Shown: positions 30,244 to 39,702, numbered from the stretch's first letter. The stretch: 64,000 nt of DNA from Burkholderia stabilis (GCF_001742165.1 NZ_CP016442.1:2790001-2854000); one strand, 5' to 3'. Notes: generated by a model from the sequence alone, not told the origin. Numbers and translations are program-made.

Positions 30244-31665
30244 ATGCAACGAATCACCACCACCGGACGCGTCAACCTCAGTCACCTGTTCTGGCTCCGC
30301 AATCTCGCGATCATCGGCCAGCTCGTGACGATCGGCGTCGTGCAGACCTATTTCGGCGTGCATCTGCCGTTACCGGCGATGCTGATGGTCATCGCGCTCG
30401 AAATCGTTTTCAACGCGCTGACCTGGGTGCGCGTGCTGCGCGCGCGGCCCGAGACCAATTTCGAGCTGCTCGGCCAGCTGTGGGTCGACCTCGGCGCGTT
30501 GTCGGCGCTGCTGTTCCTGTCGGGCGGCACGACCAACCCGTTCGTGTCGCTGTACCTGCCGTCGCTCGCGATCGCGGCGGCCGTGCTGCCGTGGCACCTG
30601 ATGATCTGGCTCGCGGCGTTCGCGGTCGCATGCTACGCGGCGCTCGGCTTCGATTCGGTGCCGCTCAACATGGACAATCCCGCGAACCTGTTCGACTACT
30701 ACCGCACCGGGATGTGGGCGAACTTCATGGTCAGCGTCGGGCTGATCGCGTGGTTCGTCGCGCGCATGTCGAACGCGCTGCGCCAGCGCGATGCGGCGCT
30801 CGGCGAGGCGCAGCAGCACCTGCTGCGCGACGAGCGGGCGGTCGCGCTCGGCGTGCAGGCCGCCACCGTCGCACACGAGATGGGCACGCCGCTGTCGACG
30901 ATCGCGATGCTCGCCGAGGAACTGCGCGACGCGGCGCGCGCCGATCCGGGGCTCGCCCGCTACGAGGCCGACCTGAAGGTGCTCGAAGAACAGATGACGC
31001 TTTGCACGTCGGCGCTCGCGCGCCTGCGCAGCCGCGCGAGCGCGCCCGCGAGCCGCCAGCCGGTGGACGACTGGCTCGACACGTTCGTCGAGCACTGGCG
31101 CCTGCGGCATCCGCACGTGCAGTTCGAGCTGCTCGGCGCGCGTCCGGCGGGCGTCGCACTCGACGACACGGTCGCGGCCGGCCAGATCCTGACGATCCTG
31201 CTCGACAACGCCGCGCGCGCGAGCCCGCAGCGCGTGACGCTGGCCGCGAAGGTCGCGCACGATCGTCCGGCCGACGAAATCGAATTCGAGGTATGCGACG
31301 ATGGGCCCGGCATTCCGGCCGCGTTGCGTGAATCGCTCGGCGCGATGCCGGTCGACAGTACGCAGGGCGGACACGGGGTCGGCCTGTATCTCGCGTTCAG
31401 CGCAGCCGCGCGGCTGGGCGGCGAGATCGAATTGTCCGATGTCACGCCGCGCGCGGCAGGCGGCAACGGGCGGGCCGGCAGTGCAGCGACGAACGGCCAG
31501 GCCGCTGCTGTGTCGGGCCAGCGCGCGGGCGAACGCATGGCCGAACGAACGACGCTCGCGCCGGACGGCCGCGCGGCCGGAGCAGCTACCGGGCGCGGCA
31601 CGCGGGCCGTGCTGCGCCTGCCGGTCGTGCGCGTCGCGGCGCCGGCCGCCTCAACCAACACGTAG
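30244..31665 (+). CDS. regB: Redox sensor histidine kinase RegB/PrrB family
   Basis: A 473-residue inner-membrane kinase that senses the ubiquinone pool. About six transmembrane helices (residues 15-175) include the quinone-site motif GGTTNPF (94-100), which is characteristic of RegB. The H box has H211 (VAHEMGTPLS), and C254 is near the redox-active Cys position of the family. The ATPase part shows N (LLDNAARAS) and G (DDGPGIP) boxes. Between the last strands, about residues 402-451 form a Gly/Ala/Arg-rich insertion not usual in the family. It is 13 bp before regA on the same strand, so this is one operon. Confidence 0.9.
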   Translation: MQRITTTGRVNLSHLFWLRNLAIIGQLVTIGVVQTYFGVHLPLPAMLMVIALEIVFNALTWVRVLRARPETNFELLGQLWVDLGALSALLFLSGGTTNPFVSLYLPSLAIAAAVLPWHLMIWLAAFAVACYAALGFDSVPLNMDNPANLFDYYRTGMWANFMVSVGLIAWFVARMSNALRQRDAALGEAQQHLLRDERAVALGVQAATVAHEMGTPLSTIAMLAEELRDAARADPGLARYEADLKVLEEQMTLCTSALARLRSRASAPASRQPVDDWLDTFVEHWRLRHPHVQFELLGARPAGVALDDTVAAGQILTILLDNAARASPQRVTLAAKVAHDRPADEIEFEVCDDGPGIPAALRESLGAMPVDSTQGGHGVGLYLAFSAAARLGGEIELSDVTPRAAGGNGRAGSAATNGQAAAVSGQRAGERMAERTTLAPDGRAAGAATGRGTRAVLRLPVVRVAAPAASTNT

Positions 31666-31678
31666 ACGGAGAAACCAC

Positions 31679-32221
31679 ATGAGCGAGAACAATTTCCTGG
31701 TGATCGACGACAACGAGGTGTTCGCGGGCACGCTCGCGCGCGGCCTCGAGCGCCGCGGTTACGCGGTCCAGCAGGCGCACGACAAGGAGACGGCGCTCAG
31801 GCTCGCCGCCGGCGGCAAGTTCCAGTTCATCACCGTCGACCTGCATCTCGGCGAGGATTCGGGCCTGAGCCTGATCGCGCCGCTGTGCGACCTGCAGCCC
31901 GATGCGCGAATCCTGGTGCTGACCGGTTACGCGAGCATCGCGACCGCCGTGCAAGCGGTGAAGGAAGGCGCCGACAACTATCTCGCGAAGCCCGCGAACG
32001 TCGAGTCGATCCTGGCCGCGCTGCAGACCAACGCGACCGAAGTGCAGGCCGACGAGGCGCTCGAGAACCCGGTCGTGCTGTCGGTCGACCGGCTCGAATG
32101 GGAGCACATCCAGCGCGTGCTGGCCGAGAACAACAACAACATCTCGGCGACCGCGCGCGCGTTGAACATGCACCGCCGCACGCTGCAGCGCAAGCTCGCG
32201 AAGAAGCCGGTGCGGCAGTAA
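31679..32221 (+). CDS. regA: Response regulator RegA/PrrA family
   Basis: The 180-residue partner of RegB. The receiver domain (DDNE at 10-13, the phospho-Asp in TVDLHLGEDSG at about 57, and Lys in YLAKPAN) is joined to a Fis-type helix-turn-helix whose NISATARALNMHRRTLQRKL is nearly diagnostic for RegA. In other proteobacteria it controls respiration, redox and energy genes. It ends 80 nt before a strong terminator shared with hslU. Confidence 0.93.
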   Translation: MSENNFLVIDDNEVFAGTLARGLERRGYAVQQAHDKETALRLAAGGKFQFITVDLHLGEDSGLSLIAPLCDLQPDARILVLTGYASIATAVQAVKEGADNYLAKPANVESILAALQTNATEVQADEALENPVVLSVDRLEWEHIQRVLAENNNNISATARALNMHRRTLQRKLAKKPVRQ

Positions 32222-32302
32222 GCGGGGGCGCGCCGCGCACCTTCGGTGCGCGATCACGCCTGCGGGCCGGCGACGCACGGTGGCCAGCCCTGCGCACCAA
32301 CG

Positions 32303-32335
32303 AAAACGGGCGGCCCCGAAAGGGCCGCCCGTTTT
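32303..32335. terminator. Bidirectional terminator regA / hslU
   Basis: A perfect 14-bp stem (32303-32316 with 32322-32335) with a CGAAA loop has AAAA/TTTT at the stem base. It separates regA (plus) and hslU (minus), which converge here. Confidence 0.85.
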
Positions 32336-32359
32336 GCGTCGGACATCGCGCGCGTTACG

Positions 32360-33703
32360 TTACAGCACGTAGCGCGACAGATCCTCGTCCTGCGACACTT
32401 CGCCGAGCGCCCGGTCGACGTATTTCGCGTCGATCGTCACGCGCTCGCCGGCGTGGTTGCCGGCCGCGAACGACACTTCCTCGAGCAGTTTCTCGATCAC
32501 CGTGTACAGCCGGCGCGCGCCGATGTTCTCGGTCTTCTCGTTGACCGCAAACGCGATCTCCGCAAGACGGCGGATGCCGTCGTCGGCGAATTCGAGCTGC
32601 ACGTCTTCGGTCGCGAGCAGTGCCTGGTATTGCTTCACGAGGCTCGCGTCGGTCGCATCGAGGATCGCCTCGAAGTCTTCGACCGACAGCGAGTCGAGCT
32701 CGACGCGGATCGGGAAGCGGCCCTGCAGTTCGGGAATCAGGTCGCTCGGCTTCGCGAGGTGGAACGCGCCGCTCGCGATGAACAGGATGTGATCGGTCTT
32801 GACCATCCCGTACTTCGTGTTGACCGTCGTGCCTTCGACGAGCGGCAGCAGGTCGCGTTGCACGCCCTGGCGCGACACTTCGCCGCCGCTGCCTTCGTTG
32901 TTGCGCGACGTGATCTTGTCGATCTCGTCGAGGAACACGATGCCGTTCTGCTCGACGTTCTGCACGGCCTTCGTCTTTACTTCCTCTTCGTTCAGCATCT
33001 TCGCCGCTTCCTCGTCGGTCAGCAGCTTCAGCGCTTCCTTGATCTTCACCTTGCGGCGCTGCTTCTTGCCGCTGCCGAGGTTCGAGAACATCGAGCGGAT
33101 CTGCTCGGTCATCTCTTCCATCCCTGGCGGCGCCATGATGTCCATGCCGGCCGACGGCTGTTCGAGGTCGAGCTCGACTTCCTTGTCGTCGAGCTGGCCT
33201 TCGCGCAGGCGCTTGCGGAACGTCTGGCGCGTCGCGTTGTTGTCGTCGTTCGCGTGTTCGGCGTTGCCGCCGAAACCGACCGCACGCGGCTGCGGCAGCA
33301 GGATGTCGAGGATGCGGTCTTCCGCCTGGTCGGTCGCCTTGCTGCGCACCTTGCGCATCTCGGTTTCGCGCGTCTGCTTGACCGAGGTCTCCATGAGGTC
33401 GCGCACGATGCTGTCGACGTCGCGGCCCACGTAGCCGACTTCGGTGAACTTGGTCGCTTCGATCTTGATGAACGGCGCATCCGCGAGCTTCGCGAGGCGG
33501 CGCGCGATTTCGGTCTTGCCGACGCCCGTCGGCCCGATCATCAGGATGTTCTTCGGCGTGATTTCCTGGCGCAGCGGGTCGGCGACCTGCTGACGGCGCC
33601 AGCGGTTGCGCAGCGCGACCGCAACCGCTTTCTTCGCCTTCGCCTGGCCGATGATGTGCTTGTCGAGTTCCGAGACGATCTCGGCAGGGGTCATGGTGCT
33701 CAT
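32360..33703 (-). CDS. hslU: ATP-dependent protease ATPase HslU
   Basis: The AAA+ unfoldase of the HslVU (ClpYQ) protease. Walker A is GPTGVGKTE, followed by a charged I-domain (about residues 110-240, acidic and His/Asn-rich), Walker [11 protein letters not shown] and the C-terminal EDLSRYVL tail that docks in HslV. It is 447 residues from the ATG at 33703; a second ATG three codons on is possible. It follows hslV by 10 bp. Confidence 0.96.
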   Translation of the reverse strand: MSTMTPAEIVSELDKHIIGQAKAKKAVAVALRNRWRRQQVADPLRQEITPKNILMIGPTGVGKTEIARRLAKLADAPFIKIEATKFTEVGYVGRDVDSIVRDLMETSVKQTRETEMRKVRSKATDQAEDRILDILLPQPRAVGFGGNAEHANDDNNATRQTFRKRLREGQLDDKEVELDLEQPSAGMDIMAPPGMEEMTEQIRSMFSNLGSGKKQRRKVKIKEALKLLTDEEAAKMLNEEEVKTKAVQNVEQNGIVFLDEIDKITSRNNEGSGGEVSRQGVQRDLLPLVEGTTVNTKYGMVKTDHILFIASGAFHLAKPSDLIPELQGRFPIRVELDSLSVEDFEAILDATDASLVKQYQALLATEDVQLEFADDGIRRLAEIAFAVNEKTENIGARRLYTVIEKLLEEVSFAAGNHAGERVTIDAKYVDRALGEVSQDEDLSRYVL

Positions 33704-33713
33704 GGTGCGGTCC

Positions 33714-34250
33714 TTACTCGATCGTTTCGATGATGCGGTTGTGGTTCGTGTAGATGCACATGTCGCCGGCGATCTCGAGCGACTTCTCGACGATTTCGCG
33801 CGGCGACAGCTCGGTGTTTTCCGCGAGCGCGCGGGCCGCGGCCTGCGCATACGCGCCACCCGAGCCGATCGCGCAGATGCCGCCTTCCGGATCGAGCACG
33901 TCGCCGTTGCCGGTAATCACGAGCGTCGTGGTTGCATCGGCCGTGATCAGCATCGCTTCGAGGCGGCGCAGCATCCGGTCGGTGCGCCAGTCCTTCGCGA
34001 GCTCGACGGCCGCGCGGGTCAGGTTGCCCTGGTGCTTCTCGAGCTTCGCCTCGAAGCGGTCGAGTAGCGAGAACGCATCGGCGGTGCCGCCCGCGAATCC
34101 GACCAGTACCTGGTTGTTGTAGATCCGCCGCACTTTCCGCGCGCCACCCTTCATGACGATGTTGCCGAGGGTTACCTGGCCGTCGCCGCCGAGCGCGACC
34201 TTGTCGCCGCGCCGGACCGAAACGATGGTCGTGCCGTGAAATTGCTCCAT
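33714..34250 (-). CDS. hslV: ATP-dependent protease subunit HslV
   Basis: The peptidase of HslVU, a proteasome-like threonine protease. The mature N-terminus is a Thr of the TTIVSVRR motif after a short MEQFHG propeptide, which is removed in the active enzyme. The proteasome-like GGDGQVT and GSGGAYAQ motifs are present. It is 178 residues and upstream of hslU in one operon, with a sigma32-like promoter about 100 bp upstream. Confidence 0.96.
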   Translation of the reverse strand: MEQFHGTTIVSVRRGDKVALGGDGQVTLGNIVMKGGARKVRRIYNNQVLVGFAGGTADAFSLLDRFEAKLEKHQGNLTRAAVELAKDWRTDRMLRRLEAMLITADATTTLVITGNGDVLDPEGGICAIGSGGAYAQAAARALAENTELSPREIVEKSLEIAGDMCIYTNHNRIIETIE

Positions 34251-34501
34251 CTGCGTTCCTTGAGAAAAACGGGGAAGAGTCGGGCGGCGCGAGGCGCCGC
34301 CGCGTGAATCGCAGTGCGCCGGGGAGCGGCCCGGCGCGCGTCCGTTTCATTTTAGGGCGGGCGCCGGGATATCAAGAGGCGGGAGGCAAATCGGCGGGCC
34401 AGCGCACGTTCGCCGTTTTGGAAACATCGCTTGAGGCGCTGGCCGCCGCAAGGGCACGTTGTTAACGGGAGCAGGTGCGGGAACCGGTGCCGGAAAAACA
34501 A
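34251..34501. other. Intergenic region hslV / dksA
   Basis: No gene is visible in this stretch. It contains the hslVU promoter at 34349-34376 and a GC-rich spacer; the dksA terminator lies just to its right. Confidence 0.5.
34349..34376 (-). promoter_or_regulatory. Sigma32-like promoter of hslVU
   Basis: On minus, CTTGATA (-35, at 34376-34370) and CCCTAAAAT (-10, at 34357-34349) are 12 bp apart. This resembles the heat-shock sigma32 pattern CTTGAAA and CCCCAT, suitable for hslVU. The -10 match is partial. Confidence 0.45.
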
Positions 34502-34527
34502 AAAGCGCGCGGCAGGCCGCGCGCTTT
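34502..34527 (-). terminator. Intrinsic terminator after dksA
   Basis: A 12-bp stem (AAAGCGCGCGGC at 34502-34513 with its complement at 34516-34527) with a very short loop. On minus it is followed by a T-rich run (CTTTTTGTTTTT type), starting 36 nt after the dksA stop. Confidence 0.75.
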
Positions 34528-34562
34528 CGGGAAGCAGCGTGTCGGAGCGGAACGCCGCTCGA

Positions 34563-34979
34563 TCAGTCGCCGAACAGCTTCTGGCGCAGCTCGCGGCGCT
34601 CTTGCGCCTCGAGCGACAGCGTGGCCGTCGGGCGCGCGAGCAGGCGCGGAATGCCGATCGGTTCGCCGGTTTCCTCGCACCAGCCGTAATCGCCGGAATC
34701 GATGCGGGCGAGCGACTGCTGAACCTTCTTGAGGAGCTTGCGTTCGCGATCGCGCGTACGCAGTTCGAGCGCGTGCTCTTCCTCGATCGTCGCGCGATCG
34801 GCGGGATCGGGCACGATCACCGTCTCGCGGAGGTTCTCGGTCGTCTGGCCTGCATTCTTGAGGATGTCCGCCTGCAACTGTTCGAGCCGATTTTTGAAGA
34901 AGGCGAGCTGATCCTCATTCATGTAATCCTTGTCGCTCATCTTCAGGATTTCGGCTTCGGTCAAGAGTTTCTTCGTCAT
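34563..34979 (-). CDS. dksA: RNA polymerase-binding regulator DksA (one-Cys type)
   Basis: DksA binds in the secondary channel of RNA polymerase and, with ppGpp, represses rRNA and activates amino acid promoters. It is 138 residues with a coiled coil (about 30-105) whose tip carries DPADRA with the key Asp and Ala. In the C4 zinc finger of E. coli DksA four Cys bind zinc; here the region reads CEETGEPIGIPR...SLEAQ, so only one Cys is left. This is a known variation in some DksA proteins thought to dispense with zinc. It is divergent from nothing; a COG0523 GTPase gene lies 494 bp upstream on the same strand. Confidence 0.93.
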   Translation of the reverse strand: MTKKLLTEAEILKMSDKDYMNEDQLAFFKNRLEQLQADILKNAGQTTENLRETVIVPDPADRATIEEEHALELRTRDRERKLLKKVQQSLARIDSGDYGWCEETGEPIGIPRLLARPTATLSLEAQERRELRQKLFGD

Positions 34980-35473
34980 CTGCTTGCTTCTTCAATGTGC
35001 GGCAAATCAAGAGATATTGCCTGCACTTTGGGATTACCCGCAACCGCGCTTGCAATCATTTGCGATTTGCCGCCGCGGGGCCGAAAGCCTCTGGAAAACC
35101 GGTTCTCAAATACCAGGACAGACCTGGCGCGGATTTGCGCGCGCGGCGAACCGGTATGCTGCGCGGCAGATCGCATCGGCCGCGGCCGGGTGGCGGATTG
35201 GCGATCCGGCGCGGTTGCGATGCCCGGAAACTGGTTCAGCAAGAACCGGGCCTGTTTGTTGCCGTACTCCAGCGGGCACGTATTGTAACTGAATCGCAAG
35301 CGGGCGCCGTATCGGGTCGATCCCCGTCGGCTGCGCCAATATCTAGAAAATATAACGCGCAAATCGCGAAAAAGCGATGACGGCGAAACCCTCCCCGCAC
35401 GCCGCCGCCGGGGCCGCCGCGAAAGCGGCGGCGCGGGCGGGGCGCAAAAGGGCGCAAACGGCGCCCGCGCGCG
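34980..35473. other. Intergenic region between COG0523 gene and dksA
   Basis: No gene is supported; ORFs here look like chance. An AT-richer part (about 34985-35060) just before dksA should hold its promoter, without clear boxes. An 8-bp GCCGCCGC/GCGGCGGC stem with a GAAA loop (35413-35432) lies downstream of the GTPase gene and might aid termination, but has no T-tract. Confidence 0.4.
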
Positions 35474-36559
35474 TCAGGCGAGGCAGGCGTCGAGGCCGTC
35501 GGTGATCAGGTCCTGCGGCAGATCGACGCCGATGAACACCATCTTGTTGGTCTTCTTCTCGACCGGCAGCCACTTCGCGGCGAGGTCGCTGCCCATCATC
35601 TGGTGCACGCCCTGGAACACGACCTTGCGGTCGACGCCCTTCATGTACAGCACGCCCTTGTAGCGCAGCATCCGCTCGCCGTAGATCTGCAGGATGCCGC
35701 CGAGGAAGTCTTCCAGCTTGTTCGGGTCGAACGGGCGGTCGTTGCGGTACACGAACGACTTGATCTTGTCGTCGTGATGCGCGTGGTGGTGATTGTGGTG
35801 GCCGTGACCGTGCTCGTGATCGTGCGCGCATTGACCGTGATCGTGGTCGCAATCGGCGTGATCGTGATCATGGTCGTGATCGTGGTGGTGATGCGCGTGA
35901 TCGTCTTCGGCGAGGAAGTCGGGGTCGATCTCGAGCTTTGCGTTCAGGTTGAAGCCGCGCAGGTCGAAGATCTCCTTGATGTCGGCTTCGCCGAAATTCA
36001 CGATCCTGATCGTCGCCTTCGGGTTCATGTGCATCAGGCGGTGCTTGAGGCCGGCGACGGTCTGGTCGTCGACGAGATCCGACTTCGTGATGAACAGGCG
36101 GTCGGCGAAACCGACCTGGCGCTGCACGACTTCGTGTTCGTCGAGCTGCGCGTTCGCGTGCTTCGCGTCGACGAGCGTGATGACCGCGTCGAGCAGGAAG
36201 TCGTCGGCGATTTCGCTGTCGATGAAGAAGGTTTGCGCGACGGGGCCCGGGTTAGCGAGGCCGGTCGTCTCGATCACGATGCGGTCGAAGTCGAGCTTGC
36301 CTTCGCGCTTCTTCGCGGCGAGATCGCCGAGCGCGCGTGCGAGGTCGCCGCGGATCGTGCAGCAGATGCAGCCGTTGCTCATCTGGATGATCTGCTCGGT
36401 CGTGTCCTGCACGAGAATTTCGTTGTCGATGTTCTCTTCGCCGAACTCGTTCTCGATCACGGCGATCTTCATGCCGTGCTGTTCGTTCAGGATGCGCTTG
36501 AGCAGCGTCGTCTTGCCGCTGCCGAGGAAGCCGGTAAGGATGGTGACGGGAGTGGCCAT
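35474..36559 (-). CDS. COG0523 (CobW/YjiA-like) metal-handling GTPase
   Basis: A 361-residue G3E-family GTPase that is thought to deliver zinc or another metal to target proteins. Walker A is GFLGSGKTT (10-18), the metal motif GCICC has C64, C66 and C67, a GTP-specific SKxD-like motif is TKSD, and a His/Asp-rich segment (about 230-270) can bind metal. The CobW C-terminal domain follows. COG0523 genes beside dksA are known in the zinc-limitation (Zur) setting in other bacteria, but no clear Zur box was seen here. The ATG at 36559 starts directly at the MATPVTILTG family beginning. Confidence 0.87.
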   Translation of the reverse strand: MATPVTILTGFLGSGKTTLLKRILNEQHGMKIAVIENEFGEENIDNEILVQDTTEQIIQMSNGCICCTIRGDLARALGDLAAKKREGKLDFDRIVIETTGLANPGPVAQTFFIDSEIADDFLLDAVITLVDAKHANAQLDEHEVVQRQVGFADRLFITKSDLVDDQTVAGLKHRLMHMNPKATIRIVNFGEADIKEIFDLRGFNLNAKLEIDPDFLAEDDHAHHHHDHDHDHDHADCDHDHGQCAHDHEHGHGHHNHHHAHHDDKIKSFVYRNDRPFDPNKLEDFLGGILQIYGERMLRYKGVLYMKGVDRKVVFQGVHQMMGSDLAAKWLPVEKKTNKMVFIGVDLPQDLITDGLDACLA

Positions 36560-36752
36560 GTCGGTCGCCTGTGGTTCGTGAATCGGGGTCAAAACCAGGA
36601 TGTGCGTCGCGCCCTCGCGCTGCGAGCCGGGGCGCACAACCATTCATTGAAACATACCTGTCAAGCCCCCGCCCGTCGTCCGGACGACAGGCGCGAGCGC
36701 TGGCCCGCCAGGCAGGGCCGGCGGACAGGGCTGTCCGCCAAGATCGGGGCGA

Positions 36753-37967
36753 TCAGACGATTTGCAACAGCAGCCCCTTCAGATATTCGCCTTCCGGGAA
36801 CGCGGCGAGCAGCGGGTGATCGACGCCCGCGCCGAGCCGCTTCAGGATGCGCGCGTCGACCTTCGCATCGGCAGCCGCGCCCGCGACGATCTTCTGGAAC
36901 AGGTCCATGTCGATCGCGCCCGAGCACGAGTACGTGAACAGCAGGCCGCCCGGACGCAGCAGCTTGAAGCCGCTCAGGTTGATGTCCTTGTACGCGCGCG
37001 CCGCGCGATCGACGCTGTCGCGGGTCGGCGCGAACTTCGGCGGATCGAGCACGATCAGGTCGAAGCGCTCGCCTTCGTCGACGAGGCGGCGCAGCGTCTT
37101 GAACGCGTCGGCGTCGAGCCAGGTCGCGCGTTCGGCATCGAAGCCGTTGGCGACGACGTTCTGCTGCGCGAGCGCGAGCGCATCGCCCGACGAGTCGATC
37201 GACACGACGCGTTTCGCGCCGCCCTTGAGCGCCGCGAGCGAGAAGCCGCCCGTGTAGCAGAAGCAGTTCAGCACGTCGCGGTCGGCCGCATATTGCGCGA
37301 CGAGCGCGCGGTTGTCGCGCTGGTCGACGTAGAAGCCGGTCTTGTGCCCGTTCGGCACGTCGACGTGGTAACGCACGCCGTTTTCGTTCGCGATCAGCGT
37401 TGCGGGCGGCGCATCGCCGGCCAGCACGCCGGTCGTCTGTTCGAGCCCTTCCTTGTCGCGGATCGACACGTCCGAGCGTTCGTACACGTTCGGGCAGCCC
37501 GTCGCGCCGGTGAGCGCCGCGACGATCGCGTCCTTCCATGCTTCGACGCCCGCCGCCATGAACTGGCAGACGAGCTGGCCGCGCGGCGCGGCGCCGGCTT
37601 CCGCGGTGTCCGCGACGTAGTAGTCGACGATCAGCCCCGGCAGCCCGTCGGCCTCGCCGAACACGAGCCGCACCGCGCCCGTGCCCGACACCATCGTCGT
37701 GCGGTGCGCGACCGCGCGCTGCACGCGGCGCTTGAAGAATGCGTGGTCGATCGGCTCGTTCTCGTCGAAGCTCCATATGCGCACGCGGATCTGCGACTGC
37801 GGGCTGTACGCGCCGCGCGCGAGGAAGCGGCCGTCGTGCGCGCGCACGATCACGGTCGTGCCGGGCGCGGGCTTGCCGTCGACGCGGTCGATCGCATTGG
37901 CGTAGACCCACGGATGGCGGCGCAGCAGCGACTTTTCCTTGGACGGCTTGAGTGTGACGGTTTGCAT
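36753..37967 (-). CDS. rlmI: 23S rRNA m5C methyltransferase RlmI-like
   Basis: A 404-residue SAM-dependent methyltransferase with an N-terminal PUA domain (about 1-80), a central linking domain and a Rossmann methyltransferase domain. Motif I is FCYTGGFSLAALKGG and the catalytic-region motif is LDPPKFA. RlmI methylates C1962 in 23S rRNA in E. coli; the same substrate is inferred. It lies 75 bp after the xerC stop, on minus. Confidence 0.88.
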   Translation of the reverse strand: MQTVTLKPSKEKSLLRRHPWVYANAIDRVDGKPAPGTTVIVRAHDGRFLARGAYSPQSQIRVRIWSFDENEPIDHAFFKRRVQRAVAHRTTMVSGTGAVRLVFGEADGLPGLIVDYYVADTAEAGAAPRGQLVCQFMAAGVEAWKDAIVAALTGATGCPNVYERSDVSIRDKEGLEQTTGVLAGDAPPATLIANENGVRYHVDVPNGHKTGFYVDQRDNRALVAQYAADRDVLNCFCYTGGFSLAALKGGAKRVVSIDSSGDALALAQQNVVANGFDAERATWLDADAFKTLRRLVDEGERFDLIVLDPPKFAPTRDSVDRAARAYKDINLSGFKLLRPGGLLFTYSCSGAIDMDLFQKIVAGAAADAKVDARILKRLGAGVDHPLLAAFPEGEYLKGLLLQIV

Positions 37968-38042
37968 GATGAGATCGAAGTGGGCCGCGCCCGCAGCCGG
38001 CCGTTGCCGGCGCCGCGCGCGGCGGGTAACACGGGAAGCGCG

Positions 38043-38963
38043 TCAGTCGCGCTTTTTCGCGCGCGGATGCGCGCTGTCGTAAATCTTCGCGAGGTGCTGG
38101 AAGTCGAGCGACGTATAGACCTGCGTCGCGGCGACGCTCGCGTGGCCGAGCAGCTCCTGCACCGCGCGCAGGTCGCCGCTCGACTGCAGCACGTGCGTTG
38201 CGAACGAATGGCGCAGTACGTGCGGATGGACGTTGGCGGGGATGCCGGCGGCGAGTGCGGCGCGCTTCACGCGGTCGCGCACGACGCCCGGCGCCATCCG
38301 GTTGCCACGCACGGACAGGAAGAGCGGATGCGGATCGTGCTTCACGAATTCGCCGCGCACCGCGAGCCATGCGTTCAGCGCTTCGATCGCCTTGCGGCCG
38401 ACCGGCACCTTGCGCTCCTTGTTGCCCTTGCCGCGCACGGTGACTTCGGCTTCGGCCAGATCGAGCCAGCCGGCCGAGCGGTAGCCGTCGGCCTGGGTGT
38501 ACATGACGTCGAGCCCGATCAGCTCGGCCAGGCGCAGCCCGGACGAATAGAACAGCTCGAGGATCGCGTGATCGCGGATGCCTTCGGTCGTGTCGGCGAC
38601 CGGTGCGTCCATCAACGCGGATGCGTCGTCGACCGACAGCGCCTTCGGCAGCGTTTTCGGCCGCTTGGGCGCGCGCACCGCGGCGACCGGGTTCGCGGGC
38701 ATCTCGATGCGCTGCGCGAGCCAGCGGTAGAACGCGCGCCACGCCGACAGGCGGTGCGAGATCGACCGTGCGGACAGCCCGCCCGCATGCGCGCGCGCGA
38801 CCGCGCCGCGCATGTCGGCGGCCGTCAGCGCGTCGAGCGGCCGGCCGGCCGCGAGCTTTTTCAGCTCGTCGAGTTCGTGCGTGTACGCGCGCAGCGTGTG
38901 TTCCGACAGCTGCCTGACGTGCTTCAGGTTCGACAGGTAGGCGGCGATCGGATCGTCTGTCAT
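38043..38963 (-). CDS. xerC: Tyrosine recombinase XerC
   Basis: The dimer-resolving recombinase that, with XerD, acts at dif. It is 306 residues. The catalytic residues are R144 (SGLRLAEL), K179, H248, R251 (HVLRHSF), H274 (LLGHAS) and the nucleophile Y283. The N-terminal SAM-like core-binding domain spans about 1-95. It starts 13 bp after DUF484; the order dapF-DUF484-xerC is typical of proteobacteria. Confidence 0.93.
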   Translation of the reverse strand: MTDDPIAAYLSNLKHVRQLSEHTLRAYTHELDELKKLAAGRPLDALTAADMRGAVARAHAGGLSARSISHRLSAWRAFYRWLAQRIEMPANPVAAVRAPKRPKTLPKALSVDDASALMDAPVADTTEGIRDHAILELFYSSGLRLAELIGLDVMYTQADGYRSAGWLDLAEAEVTVRGKGNKERKVPVGRKAIEALNAWLAVRGEFVKHDPHPLFLSVRGNRMAPGVVRDRVKRAALAAGIPANVHPHVLRHSFATHVLQSSGDLRAVQELLGHASVAATQVYTSLDFQHLAKIYDSAHPRAKKRD

Positions 38964-38976
38964 CGCGTTCGGCGGA

Positions 38977-39702
38977 TCAGTGCGGCAGCAGGCGCGTGAG
39001 CGCCGCGCTGGCGAGCGTCGCGATCTGCGCGAGGAAATCGGTGGCCATCCCGTCGTGGAAGCGGCGCGGATCGGGCGAGCCGAGCACGAGCAGGCCGAAG
39101 GCGGGTGCGTCGGTGCCGGCGAGCGGCGCGCGCAGCGCGAGCAGCGCGACCGAGGCGGCCGGGCCGTCGCCGGCCGGTGCGGCTTCGGCGCCTTCCGCCG
39201 CACTCGCGGCCGACGCGGCGAGCGCGGGCGTGAGCCACTGCGCGGCCTCGAAGCCCGTGTTCGCGCCGCAGTACGGCGTCGACAGGCCGTTCGTGAAGAG
39301 GCGCACTTCCTCGCCGACCTGGCGCGCGAAATCGGCCTGCGCGTAGGTGTCGGCAACGTCCCACACGCGCAGCGCGGTTTGCGGCACGTCGAACACGTCG
39401 GCGATGCCGTCGGCGATCGTGCGCGGCAGCGCGTACGGATCGCGTTCCGCGATCACGCGCGCGGTCCAGCGGCTGAACTTCGCGGACAGGCTGTCGTTCT
39501 CGTGGCCGTAGCGCACGAGCTCGGCGAGCCGGCGCTCGAGATGCTTGTTCTTGTCGCGCAACATCTCCATCTGCCGCTCCTGCAGCGAGATCGCGGCCTT
39601 GCCGTGCGGGTTCGCGAGACGGATCGTCGCGAGCAGTTCGGCGTGCTGCGCGAAGAATTCGGGGTTGGCGAGCAGGTAGTCGGCGACTTCGCGATCGTTC
39701 AT
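38977..39702 (-). CDS. DUF484 family protein
   Basis: A 241-residue protein of the GAF-like DUF484 family, whose role is not known. The N-terminal MNDREVADYLLANPEFF and a coiled coil (about 35-65) are typical. Next to dapF and xerC, it is in the common gene order. An Ala-rich patch (about 163-185) is a local insertion. It is 37 bp after the dapF stop. Confidence 0.85.
   Translation of the reverse strand: MNDREVADYLLANPEFFAQHAELLATIRLANPHGKAAISLQERQMEMLRDKNKHLERRLAELVRYGHENDSLSAKFSRWTARVIAERDPYALPRTIADGIADVFDVPQTALRVWDVADTYAQADFARQVGEEVRLFTNGLSTPYCGANTGFEAAQWLTPALAASAASAAEGAEAAPAGDGPAASVALLALRAPLAGTDAPAFGLLVLGSPDPRRFHDGMATDFLAQIATLASAALTRLLPH

Noticed and set aside
32246..33733. Plus-strand frame of 495 codons over hslU
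   Set aside because: Antisense shadow of hslU with no recognisable domain.
35750..35935. Short tandem repeat array (CATGAT/CGTGAT type)
   Set aside because: These are codons for the His/Asp-rich metal-binding segment of the COG0523 GTPase, in frame, not an independent repeat.
36660..36752. Two short palindromes after the rlmI gene (about 36675-36688 and 36720-36739)
   Set aside because: Stems are present but without a T-tract on either strand; too weak to call a terminator.
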